The position numbers and the translations under genes are program-made. This document shows positions 1 to 7,929 of a stretch of 64,000 nt of DNA, one piece after another (the stretch's first letter is position 1; each line of letters begins with the position of its first letter). Source of the DNA: Nocardioides cavernae (GTDB lineage Bacteria > Actinomycetota > Actinomycetes > Propionibacteriales > Nocardioidaceae); the NCBI RefSeq assembly GCF_016907475.1, contig NZ_JAFBCA010000001.1, positions 3,844,001-3,908,000 on the forward strand, in the 5' to 3' direction. The notes below the pieces were generated by a model. It saw only the letters and a program-made list of their open reading frames with translations. It was not told the origin of the DNA and made no database searches.

Positions 1-1
1 G

Positions 2-277
2 GCAGTCGAGGTCGAGCGACGGCTGCTCGACGCCGGGCCCGGGTCGGGGTCGTCGAGCGACCTCGAGGCGTGGGTGCCGGTCGAGGTGTGGCGACGTGCC
101 CTCGACCTGATGCACGAGGCCTCCCACCTCCTCCACGCCGAGGCCCGGCCGGCCGACACCCCGGAGACCGTGCACGTCAGCGCCACCACCAACGCCTTCA
201 CGATGACCGGTGGGCTCGAGGGCGACGCCGCCCGCTGGGTTCCGCGGCGCGACGCGGGGCAGGAGGAGGGCCGGTGA
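2..277 (+). CDS. C-terminal part of a probable winged-helix (ArsR-type) regulator, 5' end outside window
   Basis: Only the last 91 residues are present and the start lies upstream. The tail is alpha-helical, with the segment EVWRRALDLMHEASHLLHAE followed by a short strand-like VSATTNAF. I associate this layout with the C-terminal part of actinobacterial ArsR/HTH_20 regulators, but the DNA-binding domain is not in view, so the call is an inference. The stop codon overlaps the GTG start of the MFS gene by four bases (GTGA), so the two are translationally coupled. A regulator coupled to a transporter fits control of export, though a non-regulatory protein cannot be excluded. Confidence 0.45.
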   Translation, partial: AVEVERRLLDAGPGSGSSSDLEAWVPVEVWRRALDLMHEASHLLHAEARPADTPETVHVSATTNAFTMTGGLEGDAARWVPRRDAGQEEGR

Positions 278-1524
278 CCTGGACCGAGGCCATCGCCCCG
301 CTGCGCAACCGCAACTTCGCTTGGTACTTCGCCTCGCGCTTCGTCAACACCCTCGGCAACATGATGGCCAGCATCGCGCTCGCCTTCGCGGTGCTCGACA
401 TCACCGACTCCCCCATCGCCCTCGGCCAGGTGCTCGCCGCACGCACCATCCCGATGGTCGCGCTCCTGCTCTACGGCGGCGTGATCGCCGACCGCCTGCC
501 CCGCACCCTGGTGCTGCAGGTGTCCAACGTCGGCTCGGCCGCGAGCCAGGGCGCGATCGCCGCACTGGTGCTGTCCGGCCACGCCGAGATCTGGATGCTC
601 GTCGTGCTGTCCGTCGTGCAGGGAGCCGTCTCCGGCGTCGCGTTCCCCGCCATGGCGAGCGTGCTCCCGCAGCTCGTCCCGCGGTCGGAGCTGCAGCCCG
701 CCAACGCCCTGGTCTCCCTCACCCGCAACGGGATGATGGTGCTCGGCCCCACCGCCGGCGCCCTGCTCGTCGTCACCGTCGGCTCCGGTTGGGCGCTCGC
801 CGTCGACGCCGCCACCTGGCTGCTCTCCGCCGCCCTCCTGCTGCCCGTGACGCTCCCCCCGAAGGAGCCCGGCGCCGAGTCGGCGGACACCGTCCGCGAG
901 CTGCGCGAGGGCTGGACCTTCTTCTGGGCCACCCCGTGGCTGTGGCAGGTGGTCCTGGGGTTCGGCGCCCTCAACTTCATCCACGCGGGTGCCTGGTTCA
1001 CCCTCGGCCCGGCGATCGCGGACGACACGATCGGCCGCCAGGGATGGGGCTTCGTCCTGTCCGCCGAGGCCGCGGGGCTGCTGCTGACCACGGTCGTCCT
1101 GCTGCGCGTGCGGCTCGAGCGACCGCTCCTGCTCGGGATGCTGGGCGTGGCCCTGATGGCCCCGCCCATCCTGCTGCTGGGGGTCTCGCCCCATGTGGTC
1201 GGGCTCGTCGTCGCGGCCTTCCTGGCCGGCGTCGGCATGGAGGTGTTCGGCATGGGCTGGAACCTCGCGATGCAGGAGAACATCGAGGACGGCATGCTGT
1301 CGCGCGCCTACTCCTACGACGCGCTCGGCTCGTTCGTGGCGCTGCCCGTCGGCCAGCTGGCCTTCGGGCCGCTGGCAGTGGCGTTCGGCGTGGAGGAGGT
1401 GCTCGTCGTCTCGGCGGTGGCGTACGTCGCCGTGGTGGCCCTGGTGCTCTGTTCCCGGTCCGTGCGCGACCTGCCGCGGGCACCGGCGACCCCCGTGGCC
1501 CAGGTGACGAGCGGCACGTCCTAG
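274..1524 (+). CDS. MFS transporter
   Basis: A 416-residue integral membrane protein that probably exports or imports a small molecule by proton antiport or symport; the substrate is unknown. The start was set at GTG 274 because a purine-rich ribosome site (AGGAGGAGG, about 262-270) precedes it and the codon overlaps the upstream stop. The protein begins with a short cytoplasmic stretch and an aromatic first helix (NFAWYFASRFVNTLGNMMAS), followed by about twelve hydrophobic segments. An MFS loop signature (GGVIADRLPRT) lies between helices 2 and 3. The overall look is of the TetA/enterobactin-exporter-like MFS group. The upstream regulator-like gene suggests drug or metabolite efflux. Confidence 0.85.
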   Translation: MTWTEAIAPLRNRNFAWYFASRFVNTLGNMMASIALAFAVLDITDSPIALGQVLAARTIPMVALLLYGGVIADRLPRTLVLQVSNVGSAASQGAIAALVLSGHAEIWMLVVLSVVQGAVSGVAFPAMASVLPQLVPRSELQPANALVSLTRNGMMVLGPTAGALLVVTVGSGWALAVDAATWLLSAALLLPVTLPPKEPGAESADTVRELREGWTFFWATPWLWQVVLGFGALNFIHAGAWFTLGPAIADDTIGRQGWGFVLSAEAAGLLLTTVVLLRVRLERPLLLGMLGVALMAPPILLLGVSPHVVGLVVAAFLAGVGMEVFGMGWNLAMQENIEDGMLSRAYSYDALGSFVALPVGQLAFGPLAVAFGVEEVLVVSAVAYVAVVALVLCSRSVRDLPRAPATPVAQVTSGTS

Positions 1525-1535
1525 GGTCAGCGAGC

Positions 1536-2297
1536 ATGAGCGTCATGGATCTCTTCCGCCTCGACGGCAAGGTCGTCATCGTCACCGGCGCCTCGAGCGG
1601 GCTGGGCGTCGCGTTCGCCCACTGCTTCGCCGAGGCCGGCGCCGACGTGGTGCTGGGTGCGCGTCGGGTGGAGAAGCTCGAGCGGGTCGCCGACTCCGTG
1701 CGCTCCACCGGCCGCCGGGTGCACACCGTCGCGACCGACGTGGCCGACCCCGAGCAGTGCCAGCGGCTCGTGGACGAGGCGATCGCCAAGTTCGGCCGGG
1801 TCGACGTGCTGGTCAACAACGCCGGCGTCGGCACCGCCGTCCCCGCCACCCGCGAGACGCCCGAGGAGTTCCGCTCGGTGATCGACGTCAACCTCAACGG
1901 CTGCTACTGGATGGCCCAGGCGTGCGGCCGGGTGATGCAGCCCGGCTCGAGCATCATCAACATCTCCTCGATCCTCGGCCTGACCACCGGCGGCCTGCCG
2001 CAGGCGGCGTACTCCGCCTCGAAGGCCGGTCTCGGCGGCCTCACCCGCGACCTCGCCCAACAGTGGATGGGCCGCAAGGGCATCCGCGTCAACGCGCTCG
2101 CGCCCGGCTTCTTCTCCTCCGAGATGACCGCCACCTACCCCGACGGCTACCTCGACCAGGTGATGACGCGGGTGCCGGCCGGCCGCAAGGGCGACCCCCG
2201 CGAGCTTGCGGCGACCGCCGTGTGGCTGGCCTCCGACGCCGCCGGCTACGTGACCGGGCAGATGATCCCGGTCGACGGCGGACTCACCATCGCCTGA
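1536..2297 (+). CDS. SDR family oxidoreductase
   Basis: A 253-residue classical short-chain dehydrogenase/reductase that uses NAD(P) on a hydroxyl/carbonyl substrate. Visible motifs are the cofactor glycine motif TGASSGLG (residues 17-24), NNAG near residue 94, a conserved serine in INISS, YSASK near residue 158, and a C-terminal VTGQMIPVDGG typical of FabG-like enzymes. The ATG at 1536 lies 9 bases after a TAGGGT box (1522-1527), which also contains the MFS stop codon, so the transcript probably has almost no leader. The downstream ankyrin gene overlaps its stop by one base. The substrate cannot be told from sequence. Confidence 0.9.
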   Translation: MSVMDLFRLDGKVVIVTGASSGLGVAFAHCFAEAGADVVLGARRVEKLERVADSVRSTGRRVHTVATDVADPEQCQRLVDEAIAKFGRVDVLVNNAGVGTAVPATRETPEEFRSVIDVNLNGCYWMAQACGRVMQPGSSIINISSILGLTTGGLPQAAYSASKAGLGGLTRDLAQQWMGRKGIRVNALAPGFFSSEMTATYPDGYLDQVMTRVPAGRKGDPRELAATAVWLASDAAGYVTGQMIPVDGGLTIA

Positions 2298-2578
2298 TGT
2301 CCCACGGGGACTACAAGGCGTTCTTCGCCGCGGCCTGCGCAGGGGACGTCGAGCTGGTCCGGCACCATCTCGACGCGGGGGTCGACGTCGACTTCGTGCA
2401 CCCGGAGCTGCAGTCCACCGCGCTCGTCGCCGCCATCGAGGAGGGCCGCGCGGAGGTCGCGATGCTGCTCCTCGAGCGCGGGGCCTCCCCCACCCTCCGG
2501 TCACCGCTGGAGGCCACGACACCGCTGCAGGCCGCGCGGGCGGCCGGCCTGTCCGGGGTGGTCGACCGGCTCAGCTGA
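2297..2578 (+). CDS. Ankyrin-repeat protein
   Basis: A 93-residue cytoplasmic protein built of about three ankyrin repeats. Recognisable units are AAACAGDVELVRHHLDAGVD, then ALVAAIEEGRAEVAMLLLER followed by GAS, then TPLQAARAAGLSGVVDRL. Such proteins bind partner proteins; the partner is unknown. The start codon (ATG 2297) overlaps the SDR stop as TGATG, so it is coupled to the SDR. Its 3' end overlaps the convergent VOC-DUF6226 gene by eight bases. There is no signal peptide or membrane segment. Confidence 0.8.
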   Translation: MSHGDYKAFFAAACAGDVELVRHHLDAGVDVDFVHPELQSTALVAAIEEGRAEVAMLLLERGASPTLRSPLEATTPLQAARAAGLSGVVDRLS

Positions 2579-3944
2579 GCCAGGGCTCGCCCGCGACGAC
2601 GCCGTCCGTACGCCGTCCCGCCGCAGCGTCGTCCAGCCAGCGCTCGGCGTCGGACCCGCCGCTGCTCGACCACCCGTCGAGCGACCGCCGCACCACGCGG
2701 TCGCCATCACGGACGACGAGAACGCCGCCGCGGAGGGCGAGCACGAACGCGCTGTCGACGGTGTCGAGCAGGTCGGCCGACCCGGTGTCGCAGGCGTCGC
2801 AGCCGCAGTCGGGCTGGAGGTCCAGCACCTCGACCGGGTCGCCGACCCCGACCTGGACGAAGGTCTCGTCCTGCAGCAGCGCCACCACCACCGGTTGCGT
2901 CCCCGGGCGCCCGCGCACGACGGTGGTGCGGCTCGGGGCCAGGTGCTGCTCGCCCACCCACGACACGGAGCGTGGATCGACCTGCTCGGCCTCGCCCAGC
3001 CCGGCCGCGACGATCGCCTCCACCCAGGCGTCCGCGCGAGCGGCGAGCAGCCGGTAGCGCTCCGGCTCGGTCACCCGGGAGTACTCCTCCTCCGCGGCCG
3101 GACGCCCGTCGGGATGCGGGTCAGGCCAGTCGGCGAGGTCCTCGCGCAGTCGTGCGAACGCCTCGTCCACGGCAGGCAGCAACGCCCTCTCGGGGAACCG
3201 GCGCCGGTCCGGGCGGGTCGTGACCTCCACCTGGTCGAGGACGAGCGTGGCCGGCAGGCCGTGCGGCATCGCCAGGACGATGGACGCCGGTTGCATGTCG
3301 GCACCGGTCCCGAAGGACACCCAGGTCGCCTCGCCGAGGTGCTCCGGCTCCCCGAGCGGCACCAGCGTGATCGAGACCCCGTCCCGCTCGAAGAAGGCGC
3401 GGCGCGGGAAGTGGCGGTGGCCGGTGAAGCCCAGCACCAGCAGCAGCTCGGCGACCCGGTCGGGGTCGGGCGGCGCGAGCGAGATCCACTCGAGGACCGG
3501 GCCGTCAGCGGGGCCGGGCCGCATCGACGTCGTCCACTCGATCAGGAACGGCAGGGCACCGTCGTACGGCTCCGGGCCGACGTCGCAGACCCGCCACTCG
3601 AGCAGCTCGCCGTCGGGAGTGCGGCGCGAGCCGGGAACAGGCGGGTCGGGCTCGAACCCGGCCGCCTGCAACGCCGTACGAGCCTCGTCGAGGTCGTCGA
3701 CTGCGACGGCCCACGAGATCGGGCCGCGAGCCGAGCGGATGCGGTCGAGCCACGGGTTGGACTCCTCCGACCCGGCCGCGATCAGCTCGACGTAGGCGGG
3801 CGCGGGGCCGCGCACGAGCACGTTCTCGGTGCCGACGGGGTGCGCTCCCCCGCGCTCGGCGGGGATGCCGGCGGCACCCCACCGCGCGGCCGCCTCGTCG
3901 AGGTCCTCGACGGCGACGACGAGGTGGTCGAAGCGTGCTCCCAT
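2571..3944 (-). CDS. VOC (glyoxalase-like) domain fused to a DUF6226-like domain
   Basis: A 457-residue two-part protein. Residues 1 to about 230 are glyoxalase-like: they open with FDHLVVAVEDLDEAAARWG and contain a second VOC-type half around LEWISLAPPDPDRVAELLLV. From about residue 265 the segment YSRVTEPERYRLLAARADAW and the cysteine motif PDCGCDACDTGSADLL match my memory of DUF6226, an actinobacterial family of unknown function. The cysteines might bind a metal. The start ATG is preceded by TAGCCT, seven bases upstream on the minus strand, suggesting a leaderless mRNA. It is convergent with the ankyrin gene. The function of the fusion is unknown. Confidence 0.75.
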   Translation of the reverse strand: MGARFDHLVVAVEDLDEAAARWGAAGIPAERGGAHPVGTENVLVRGPAPAYVELIAAGSEESNPWLDRIRSARGPISWAVAVDDLDEARTALQAAGFEPDPPVPGSRRTPDGELLEWRVCDVGPEPYDGALPFLIEWTTSMRPGPADGPVLEWISLAPPDPDRVAELLLVLGFTGHRHFPRRAFFERDGVSITLVPLGEPEHLGEATWVSFGTGADMQPASIVLAMPHGLPATLVLDQVEVTTRPDRRRFPERALLPAVDEAFARLREDLADWPDPHPDGRPAAEEEYSRVTEPERYRLLAARADAWVEAIVAAGLGEAEQVDPRSVSWVGEQHLAPSRTTVVRGRPGTQPVVVALLQDETFVQVGVGDPVEVLDLQPDCGCDACDTGSADLLDTVDSAFVLALRGGVLVVRDGDRVVRRSLDGWSSSGGSDAERWLDDAAAGRRTDGVVAGEPWLS

Positions 3945-3984
3945 GTCTGACAGGCTAGAAGGCCCGTCCAGCCGGTATGGCGGC

Positions 3985-5235
3985 TCAGACGCCGGTGAGG
4001 ATCTCCGTGACCGCGGCGACCAGGCCGGCGATGTCCTCGTCGCTGGCGACCAGCGGCGGGGCGAAGCGGACGGTGGAGCCGTGGGTGTCCTTGGCGAGGA
4101 TGCCGCGCGCCATCAGCGCCTCCGACATCTGACGGCCCGACATGAGCGTCGGGTCGATGTCGATGCCGGCCCATGCGCCGCGGACGCGGACGTCGGAGAG
4201 GCCCTTGCCGATGAGCTGGCCGAAGCCGGCCTCGAGCTGCGCGCCGATCTCGGCGGAGCGGGCCTGGAAGGTGCCCTCCTCGAGCATCGTGATGACCTCG
4301 GTGCCGATCGCAGCGGCGAGCGGGTTGCCGCCGAAGGTCGAGCCGTGGGAGCCGGGCGTGATGACGTCCATGACCTCGTGGTCGGCCGCGATCGCGGAGA
4401 CCGGGTAGATGCCGCCGCCGAGCGCCTTGCCCATGATGTAGATGTCGGGGACGACGTCCTCGTGGTCGCAGGCGAACGTCCTGCCGGAGCGCGCGAGCCC
4501 CGACTGGATCTCGTCGGCCACCATCAGCACGTTGCGCTCGGTGCAGAGCGCGCGGAGGTCGCGCAGGAAGCCCTCGGGCGGCATGACGACGCCGCCCTCG
4601 CCCTGGATCGGCTCGAACAGGACGGCCACGGTGGTCTCGTCGATGGCGGAGGCGATGGCCTCGATGTCGCCGTACTTCACGCCACGGAACCCGGTGGTGA
4701 ACGGGGCGTAGCCCGAGGTCGCGACCTCGTCGTCGGAGAAGCTCACGATGGTCGTGGTGCGACCGTGGAAGTTGCCCTCCATCGTGATGATGGTGGCCTG
4801 GCCGGCCGGGACGCCCTTGACCTCGTAGCCCCACTTGCGGCTGACCTTGATGGCGGTCTCGACGGCCTCGGCGCCGGAGTTCATCGGCAGGATCATGTCC
4901 TTGCCGGTCAGGCGGCACAGGGCCTCGGCGAAGCCGCTGAGCTTGTCGTTGAAGAACGCCCGGCTGGTCAGCGTCAGCTTGCCGAGCTGCTCGCGCGCGA
5001 CCGCGACGAGACGCTCGTTGGAGTGGCCGAAGTTGAGCGCGGAGTAGCCCGCGAGGCAGTCGAGGTAGCGCTTGCCGTCGACGTCGATGACCCAGGCGCC
5101 GTCGCCCTCGGCGAGCACCACGGGCAGCGGGTGGTAGTTGTGTGCGGCGTAGCGCTCGGTGGCCTCGATGTGGGCTGCGGTGCGCTCGGAGATCTGGGCG
5201 GGGGTGGTGCCCGTGGAGACGTCGGTCGCGGTCAT
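3985..5235 (-). CDS. rocD: Ornithine--oxo-acid aminotransferase
   Basis: A 416-residue PLP enzyme that transfers the delta-amino group of ornithine to 2-oxoglutarate, giving glutamate semialdehyde, which enters proline/glutamate metabolism. The class-III aminotransferase layout is clear: PMNSGAEAVETAIKVSRKWG for phosphate binding, FEPIQGEGGV, VADEIQSGLARSG, and the PLP lysine in IMGKALGGG. Length and sequence fit ornithine aminotransferase over acetylornithine aminotransferase. The start MTATDVSTGT was chosen because the open frame upstream runs into the tRNA-derived repeat array and is not coding. Between that array and the gene lies a perfect 9-bp inverted repeat (5290-5298 with 5328-5336) that may be a leader hairpin or operator. 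Confidence 0.92.
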   Translation of the reverse strand: MTATDVSTGTTPAQISERTAAHIEATERYAAHNYHPLPVVLAEGDGAWVIDVDGKRYLDCLAGYSALNFGHSNERLVAVAREQLGKLTLTSRAFFNDKLSGFAEALCRLTGKDMILPMNSGAEAVETAIKVSRKWGYEVKGVPAGQATIITMEGNFHGRTTTIVSFSDDEVATSGYAPFTTGFRGVKYGDIEAIASAIDETTVAVLFEPIQGEGGVVMPPEGFLRDLRALCTERNVLMVADEIQSGLARSGRTFACDHEDVVPDIYIMGKALGGGIYPVSAIAADHEVMDVITPGSHGSTFGGNPLAAAIGTEVITMLEEGTFQARSAEIGAQLEAGFGQLIGKGLSDVRVRGAWAGIDIDPTLMSGRQMSEALMARGILAKDTHGSTVRFAPPLVASDEDIAGLVAAVTEILTGV

Positions 5236-5349
5236 GAGCACATGGTGCCATCGAGCCGATCCGAACGCCGACTTCGCGACTCGGCCACCGATCGGGGACG
5301 TTCGGCTCGCCCAGGGCAGGCCACGGCTCCCCGATCCCCCGGAAACGAC

Positions 5350-5379
5350 AGAAGTCCGGCGCTCTCGCGCCGGACTTCT
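5350..5379 (-). other. Third copy of the array hairpin, lacking a T tract
   Basis: A perfect 13-bp inverted repeat with a TCTC loop. Its core is the same hairpin (AAGTCCGGCGC / GCGCCGGACTT) found after the intact tRNA-Ala and after decayed copy 2. Reading on the minus strand, the bases after it are CTGTCG, not a T run, so it is a poorer intrinsic terminator than the other two. It marks the rocD-proximal boundary of the tandem array. Confidence 0.7.
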
Positions 5380-5382
5380 CGT

Positions 5383-5467
5383 TGGTGGAGCTGAGGGGAC
5401 TCGAACCCTGACCCTCTGCACGCCATCGCCCAGGAATGATGGAGCCGCTACCAGCTGCGCCCGGCGC
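5383..5467 (-). pseudogene. Decayed tRNA-Ala copy 1
   Basis: It keeps the D-arm sequence GCGCAGCTGGTAG, the 3' half of the anticodon arm (ATGGCGTGCAGAGG), the TTCGAGT loop, the 3' acceptor strand and the encoded CCA. The 5' acceptor strand GGGGCTG is replaced by TGCGCCG, so the acceptor stem cannot close. A 19-base stretch replaces the 7 bases before the anticodon loop. One G is missing from the T stem compared with copy 2. It is not expected to fold as a tRNA. Confidence 0.75.
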
Positions 5468-5477
5468 ACCAAACGAG

Positions 5478-5506
5478 AAAAAGTCCGGCGCTCTCGCGCC
5501 GGACTT
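5478..5506 (-). terminator. Intrinsic terminator after decayed tRNA copy 2
   Basis: An 11-bp hairpin with a 4-base loop (5481-5506), followed on the minus strand by a run of five T residues (5478-5482). This is a canonical rho-independent terminator, identical to the one serving the intact tRNA-Ala. Confidence 0.8.
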
Positions 5507-5511
5507 CTCGT

Positions 5512-5597
5512 TGGTGGAGCTGAGGGGACTCGAACCCCTGACCCTCTGCACGCCATCGCCCAGGAATGATGGAGCCACTACCAGCTGCGCCCGGCAC
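5512..5597 (-). pseudogene. Decayed tRNA-Ala copy 2
   Basis: It has the same altered form as copy 1 but with a full-length T stem. The D arm, anticodon-loop triplet GGC, T arm and CCA remain. The 5' acceptor strand is TGTGCCG instead of GGGGCTG, and the 5' strand of the anticodon arm is replaced by a longer insert that can form its own short stem (CCATC with GATGG). The intact acceptor stem with the alanine G3:U70 pair is lost. Confidence 0.75.
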
Positions 5598-5605
5598 ACC
5601 AAACG

Positions 5606-5636
5606 AGAAAAAGTCCGGCGCTCTCGCGCCGGACTT
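5606..5636 (-). terminator. Intrinsic terminator of tRNA-Ala
   Basis: Hairpin AAGTCCGGCGC-TCTC-GCGCCGGACTT (5611-5636), followed on the minus strand by five T residues (5608-5612). It starts six bases after the CCA end of the tRNA gene. Confidence 0.85.
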
Positions 5637-5641
5637 CTCGT

Positions 5642-5717
5642 TGGTGGAGCTGAGGGGACTCGAACCCCTGACCCTCTGCATGCCATGCAGATGCGCTACC
5701 AGCTGCGCCACAGCCCC
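5642..5717 (-). tRNA. tRNA-Ala(GGC)
   Basis: A 76-nt gene with encoded CCA. The acceptor stem GGGGCTG pairs with CAGCTCC, including the G3:U70 wobble that identifies alanine tRNAs. The D arm is GCGCAGCTGGTAGCGC, and the anticodon stem TCTGC/GCAGA encloses loop ATGGCAT, giving anticodon GGC (reads GCC, a frequent alanine codon here). The T loop is TTCGAGT. It follows the nadD-rsfS-phosphatase-DUF4112 genes on the same strand, a common actinobacterial arrangement, and is followed by its own terminator. Confidence 0.97.
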
Positions 5718-5801
5718 AACATCGCCCTTCCGTGGAGCCGGAAGGACAACGCGGAGAACATTAGCCGACACCCGACCGGCAGGTGAAATCGGGGTCCGGA
5801 C

Positions 5802-6272
5802 TCAGGTCATCCAGCGCCAGAGGAGCCAGATCCCGAGCGCGGTGACGACCAGTCCGGCGAGCACCGGGACGATCATCAGCGCGACCGCGCCGACGACGTA
5901 CGCCGTGCTCGGCGGCTCGCGCAGCGGTTGGCGCTCGATCTCGCGGAGGAGCAGGCGGAGGTTCTTGCGGTTGGCCCGGTGGGCGACGTCGAGGACGTCG
6001 CCGATGCCCGGGACCAGTCCCAGCAGCGCGTCGACGACGAGGTTGAGACCCATCCACGCCAGCACCGGCATCGGGACCCGGGCCCGGATCGCGTCGCGGA
6101 CGATGACGCTGGACAGGGCGCTGCCGACGGCGTCGCCGATGCCGGGCACCAGGCCGATCACCGCGTCGAGGCCGAGCCCGAAGCGGGTGCCGGGCACGGT
6201 GACGGCGTCGTCCATCACCCTCGCGAGCTGGCGGCTGAGCGCCACGTCGACCTCGCGGGCGCGATCGGTCAC
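5802..6272 (-). CDS. DUF4112 domain protein
   Basis: A 156-residue small membrane protein of unknown function. The DUF4112 core is clear: a repeated GLVPGIGD motif occurs twice (DAVIGLVPGIGDAVGS and ALLGLVPGIGDVLD), followed by a basic segment (HRANRKNLRLL). A C-terminal hydrophobic segment follows (VVGAVALMIVPVLAGLVV), with an aromatic tail ending at residue 156. The GTG start at 6272 overlaps the stop of the histidine phosphatase (GTGA), so it is the last cistron of the nadD-rsfS set. Confidence 0.85.
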   Translation of the reverse strand: MTDRAREVDVALSRQLARVMDDAVTVPGTRFGLGLDAVIGLVPGIGDAVGSALSSVIVRDAIRARVPMPVLAWMGLNLVVDALLGLVPGIGDVLDVAHRANRKNLRLLLREIERQPLREPPSTAYVVGAVALMIVPVLAGLVVTALGIWLLWRWMT

Positions 6273-6892
6273 ACGACCCGGTTCCAGGCCGCGAGCCGCC
6301 ACCGCTCCACCCCTCCGGTCCACGCGGATGCCCCGTGCTCGAGCACGATCCAGCCGCAGTTGCTCAGCACCCCGAGGGACTCGCTGACCTCCCCGCGCCA
6401 CCCGAGGAAGGCGGGGACCACCACGCGCAGGGCGGCGCCGTGCGACACGACGACCCCGGTCTCGCCCTCCCCCAGCGCGTCGGCGTACGACGTCAGCGCG
6501 GGCAGGAAGCGCGCCACCACGTCGTCCGGCGTCTCGCGCCCCGGGACGGACGCGGCGTCACCGGCCACCAGCGCCGCGTGCTCCTCGGGATGGGCGGCGG
6601 CGTACTGCTCGTCGGTGAGCCCGACGCGGTGCGGGCCGATGTCGAACTCGCGCAGGCGGGCGTCGTGCGCCGGCTCCAGCCCGGCCTCCGCGGCGAGCAC
6701 GGCAGCCGTGCCCGCGGCGCGGGCGAGGTCGGAGGACCACACCGCCACCGGCGACAGCGCGGCGAGGACGGGAGCGACCGCCTTGGCCTGCGCCTCACCG
6801 GTCTCGTCGAGGGGTACGTCGGCGTGGCCCTGCGCACGCCCGGTGTCGTTCCACTCCGTGCGGCCGTGCCGGAGCAGGACGAGGCGCCTCAC
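6269..6892 (-). CDS. Histidine phosphatase family protein
   Basis: A 207-residue phosphoglycerate-mutase-like phosphatase. The catalytic motif LLRHGRTEWN lies at residues 5-14 and the second catalytic histidine is in VVSHGAALRV, with the acidic residue in LREFDIG. The substrate is unknown; relatives include broad phosphatases and glucosyl-3-phosphoglycerate phosphatase. It overlaps rsfS at its start and DUF4112 at its end by four bases each, so it is co-translated with them. A homologue in this position next to nadD and rsfS is common in actinobacteria. Confidence 0.88.
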   Translation of the reverse strand: MRRLVLLRHGRTEWNDTGRAQGHADVPLDETGEAQAKAVAPVLAALSPVAVWSSDLARAAGTAAVLAAEAGLEPAHDARLREFDIGPHRVGLTDEQYAAAHPEEHAALVAGDAASVPGRETPDDVVARFLPALTSYADALGEGETGVVVSHGAALRVVVPAFLGWRGEVSESLGVLSNCGWIVLEHGASAWTGGVERWRLAAWNRVV

Positions 6893-7248
6893 GTGAGGGT
6901 CAGCGGGATGAGCGGGCAGTCGCTCCAGAGGCGCTCGAGGGCGTAGAAGGACCGCTCCTCCTCGTGCTGCACGTGGACCACGATCTCGCCGTAGTCGAGG
7001 AGCACCCAGCGCCCCTCCTTGTGACCCTCGCGGCGGATCGGCTTGGCGCCCACCTCGCGGAGCTTCTCCTCCACCTCGTCGACGATCGCGCCGACGGCTC
7101 GCTCGTTGTTGGAGCTGGCCAGCACGAAGGCGTCGGTGATGGCGAGCTGGTCGCTGACGTCGAAGGCCAGGACCTGGTCAGCCTTCTTGTCGTGCGCGGC
7201 CTGGGCCGCGACGGCGACGAGCTCGAGGGCGTGGTCGGTGGCAGTCAT
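6889..7248 (-). CDS. rsfS: Ribosome silencing factor RsfS
   Basis: A 119-residue protein that binds ribosomal protein uL14 and blocks subunit joining when nutrients are scarce. Family marks are [20 protein letters not shown], the [18 protein letters not shown] segment and [20 protein letters not shown]. Length and conservation are normal for RsfS/Iojap proteins. The ATG start overlaps the end of nadD by four bases, the usual nadD-rsfS pairing. Confidence 0.95.
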   Translation of the reverse strand: MTATDHALELVAVAAQAAHDKKADQVLAFDVSDQLAITDAFVLASSNNERAVGAIVDEVEEKLREVGAKPIRREGHKEGRWVLLDYGEIVVHVQHEEERSFYALERLWSDCPLIPLTLT

Positions 7249-7925
7249 GCAGAGTCCTTGCTCGAGGTGGAGCTGGTGCGGTGGGTGGTGCTGGTCGGGT
7301 GGTCGGCGATGGCGCCGGCAGCCGTGTAGAGGTCGTGCTTCGCGATGTACTGCACGACGCCGTCGGGCACGAGGTACCAGACAGGCTCGCCGCGACGCTT
7401 GCGCTCGCGGCAGTCGGTCGAGGAGATCGCGAGGGCCGGGATCTCGACCATCGTCACGCGGTCGGAGGGGATCTTGGCAATCGCCGCCGGGTCCATCTCG
7501 TAGCCCGGCCGGGTGACGCCGACAAAGTTGGCGAGCTCGAAGAGCTCGTCGGCGTCACGCCAGGTGAAGATGTCGGCGAGCGCGTCGGCGCCGGTGATGA
7601 AGAACAGCTCGGCGTCGGGCATCTCGGCCTTGAGGTCACGCAGCGTGTCGATCGTGTAGGTCTTGCCCTCGCGATCGATGTCGACCCGGGAGACGTTGAA
7701 GCGCGGGTTGGCAGCCGTGGCGACCACGGTCATCAGGTAGCGGTGCTCGGCCGTCGTGACCTGCCGGTCGCTCTTCTGCCACGGGTCGCCCGTGGGCACG
7801 AAGATCACCTCGTCGAGGTCGAACCAGGCCTGCACCTCGGACGCGGCCACGAGGTGGCCGTGGTGGATGGGGTCGAAGGTGCCACCCATCACCCCGACAC
7901 GACGCTGCCCCACGGGACCTGTCAC
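7245..7925 (-). CDS. nadD: Nicotinate-nucleotide adenylyltransferase
   Basis: Converts nicotinate mononucleotide and ATP to deamido-NAD in NAD synthesis. The nucleotidyltransferase signature [13 protein letters not shown] is near the N terminus, with [10 protein letters not shown] and the C-terminal [13 protein letters not shown] motif (normally ISST/S..R). The reading frame is open further upstream to a GTG at 7952. I prefer GTG 7925 ([15 protein letters not shown]) because the longer form would overlap the small upstream gene by 23 bases. Neither start has a clear ribosome site. It is co-translated with rsfS. Confidence 0.93.
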   Translation of the reverse strand: MTGPVGQRRVGVMGGTFDPIHHGHLVAASEVQAWFDLDEVIFVPTGDPWQKSDRQVTTAEHRYLMTVVATAANPRFNVSRVDIDREGKTYTIDTLRDLKAEMPDAELFFITGADALADIFTWRDADELFELANFVGVTRPGYEMDPAAIAKIPSDRVTMVEIPALAISSTDCRERKRRGEPVWYLVPDGVVQYIAKHDLYTAAGAIADHPTSTTHRTSSTSSKDSA

Positions 7926-7929
7926 CGGA

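Larger units (their letters stand above)
5352..5717 (-). repeat. Tandem array of a 130-bp unit derived from tRNA-Ala plus its terminator
   Basis: Units begin at 5352 (129 bp), 5481 (130 bp) and 5611 (the functional tRNA unit). Each unit holds, in minus-strand order, a tRNA-Ala-like sequence ending in CCA and an identical hairpin. Units 1 and 2 are nearly identical to each other. They differ from the true tRNA in the 5' acceptor strand and in the 5' side of the anticodon arm. Unit 1 has also lost one C, which shortens the T stem. This points to duplication of an already altered copy. Confidence 0.85.

Noticed and set aside
210..1535. Long plus-strand frame upstream of the SDR, opposite phase to the MFS gene
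   Set aside because: Arg/Pro-rich shadow of the MFS gene; the SDR starts at 1536.
5352..5717. CRISPR-like repeat array
   Set aside because: The unit is 130 bp, ends in tRNA CCA and a terminator, and there are no short repeats with unique spacers or cas genes.
5236..5786. Long open frames through the tRNA-Ala array (proteins rich in GSGSIIPGRWRAEGQ repeats)
   Set aside because: They are translations of tRNA-derived repeats and hairpins; the repeats explain the open frames.
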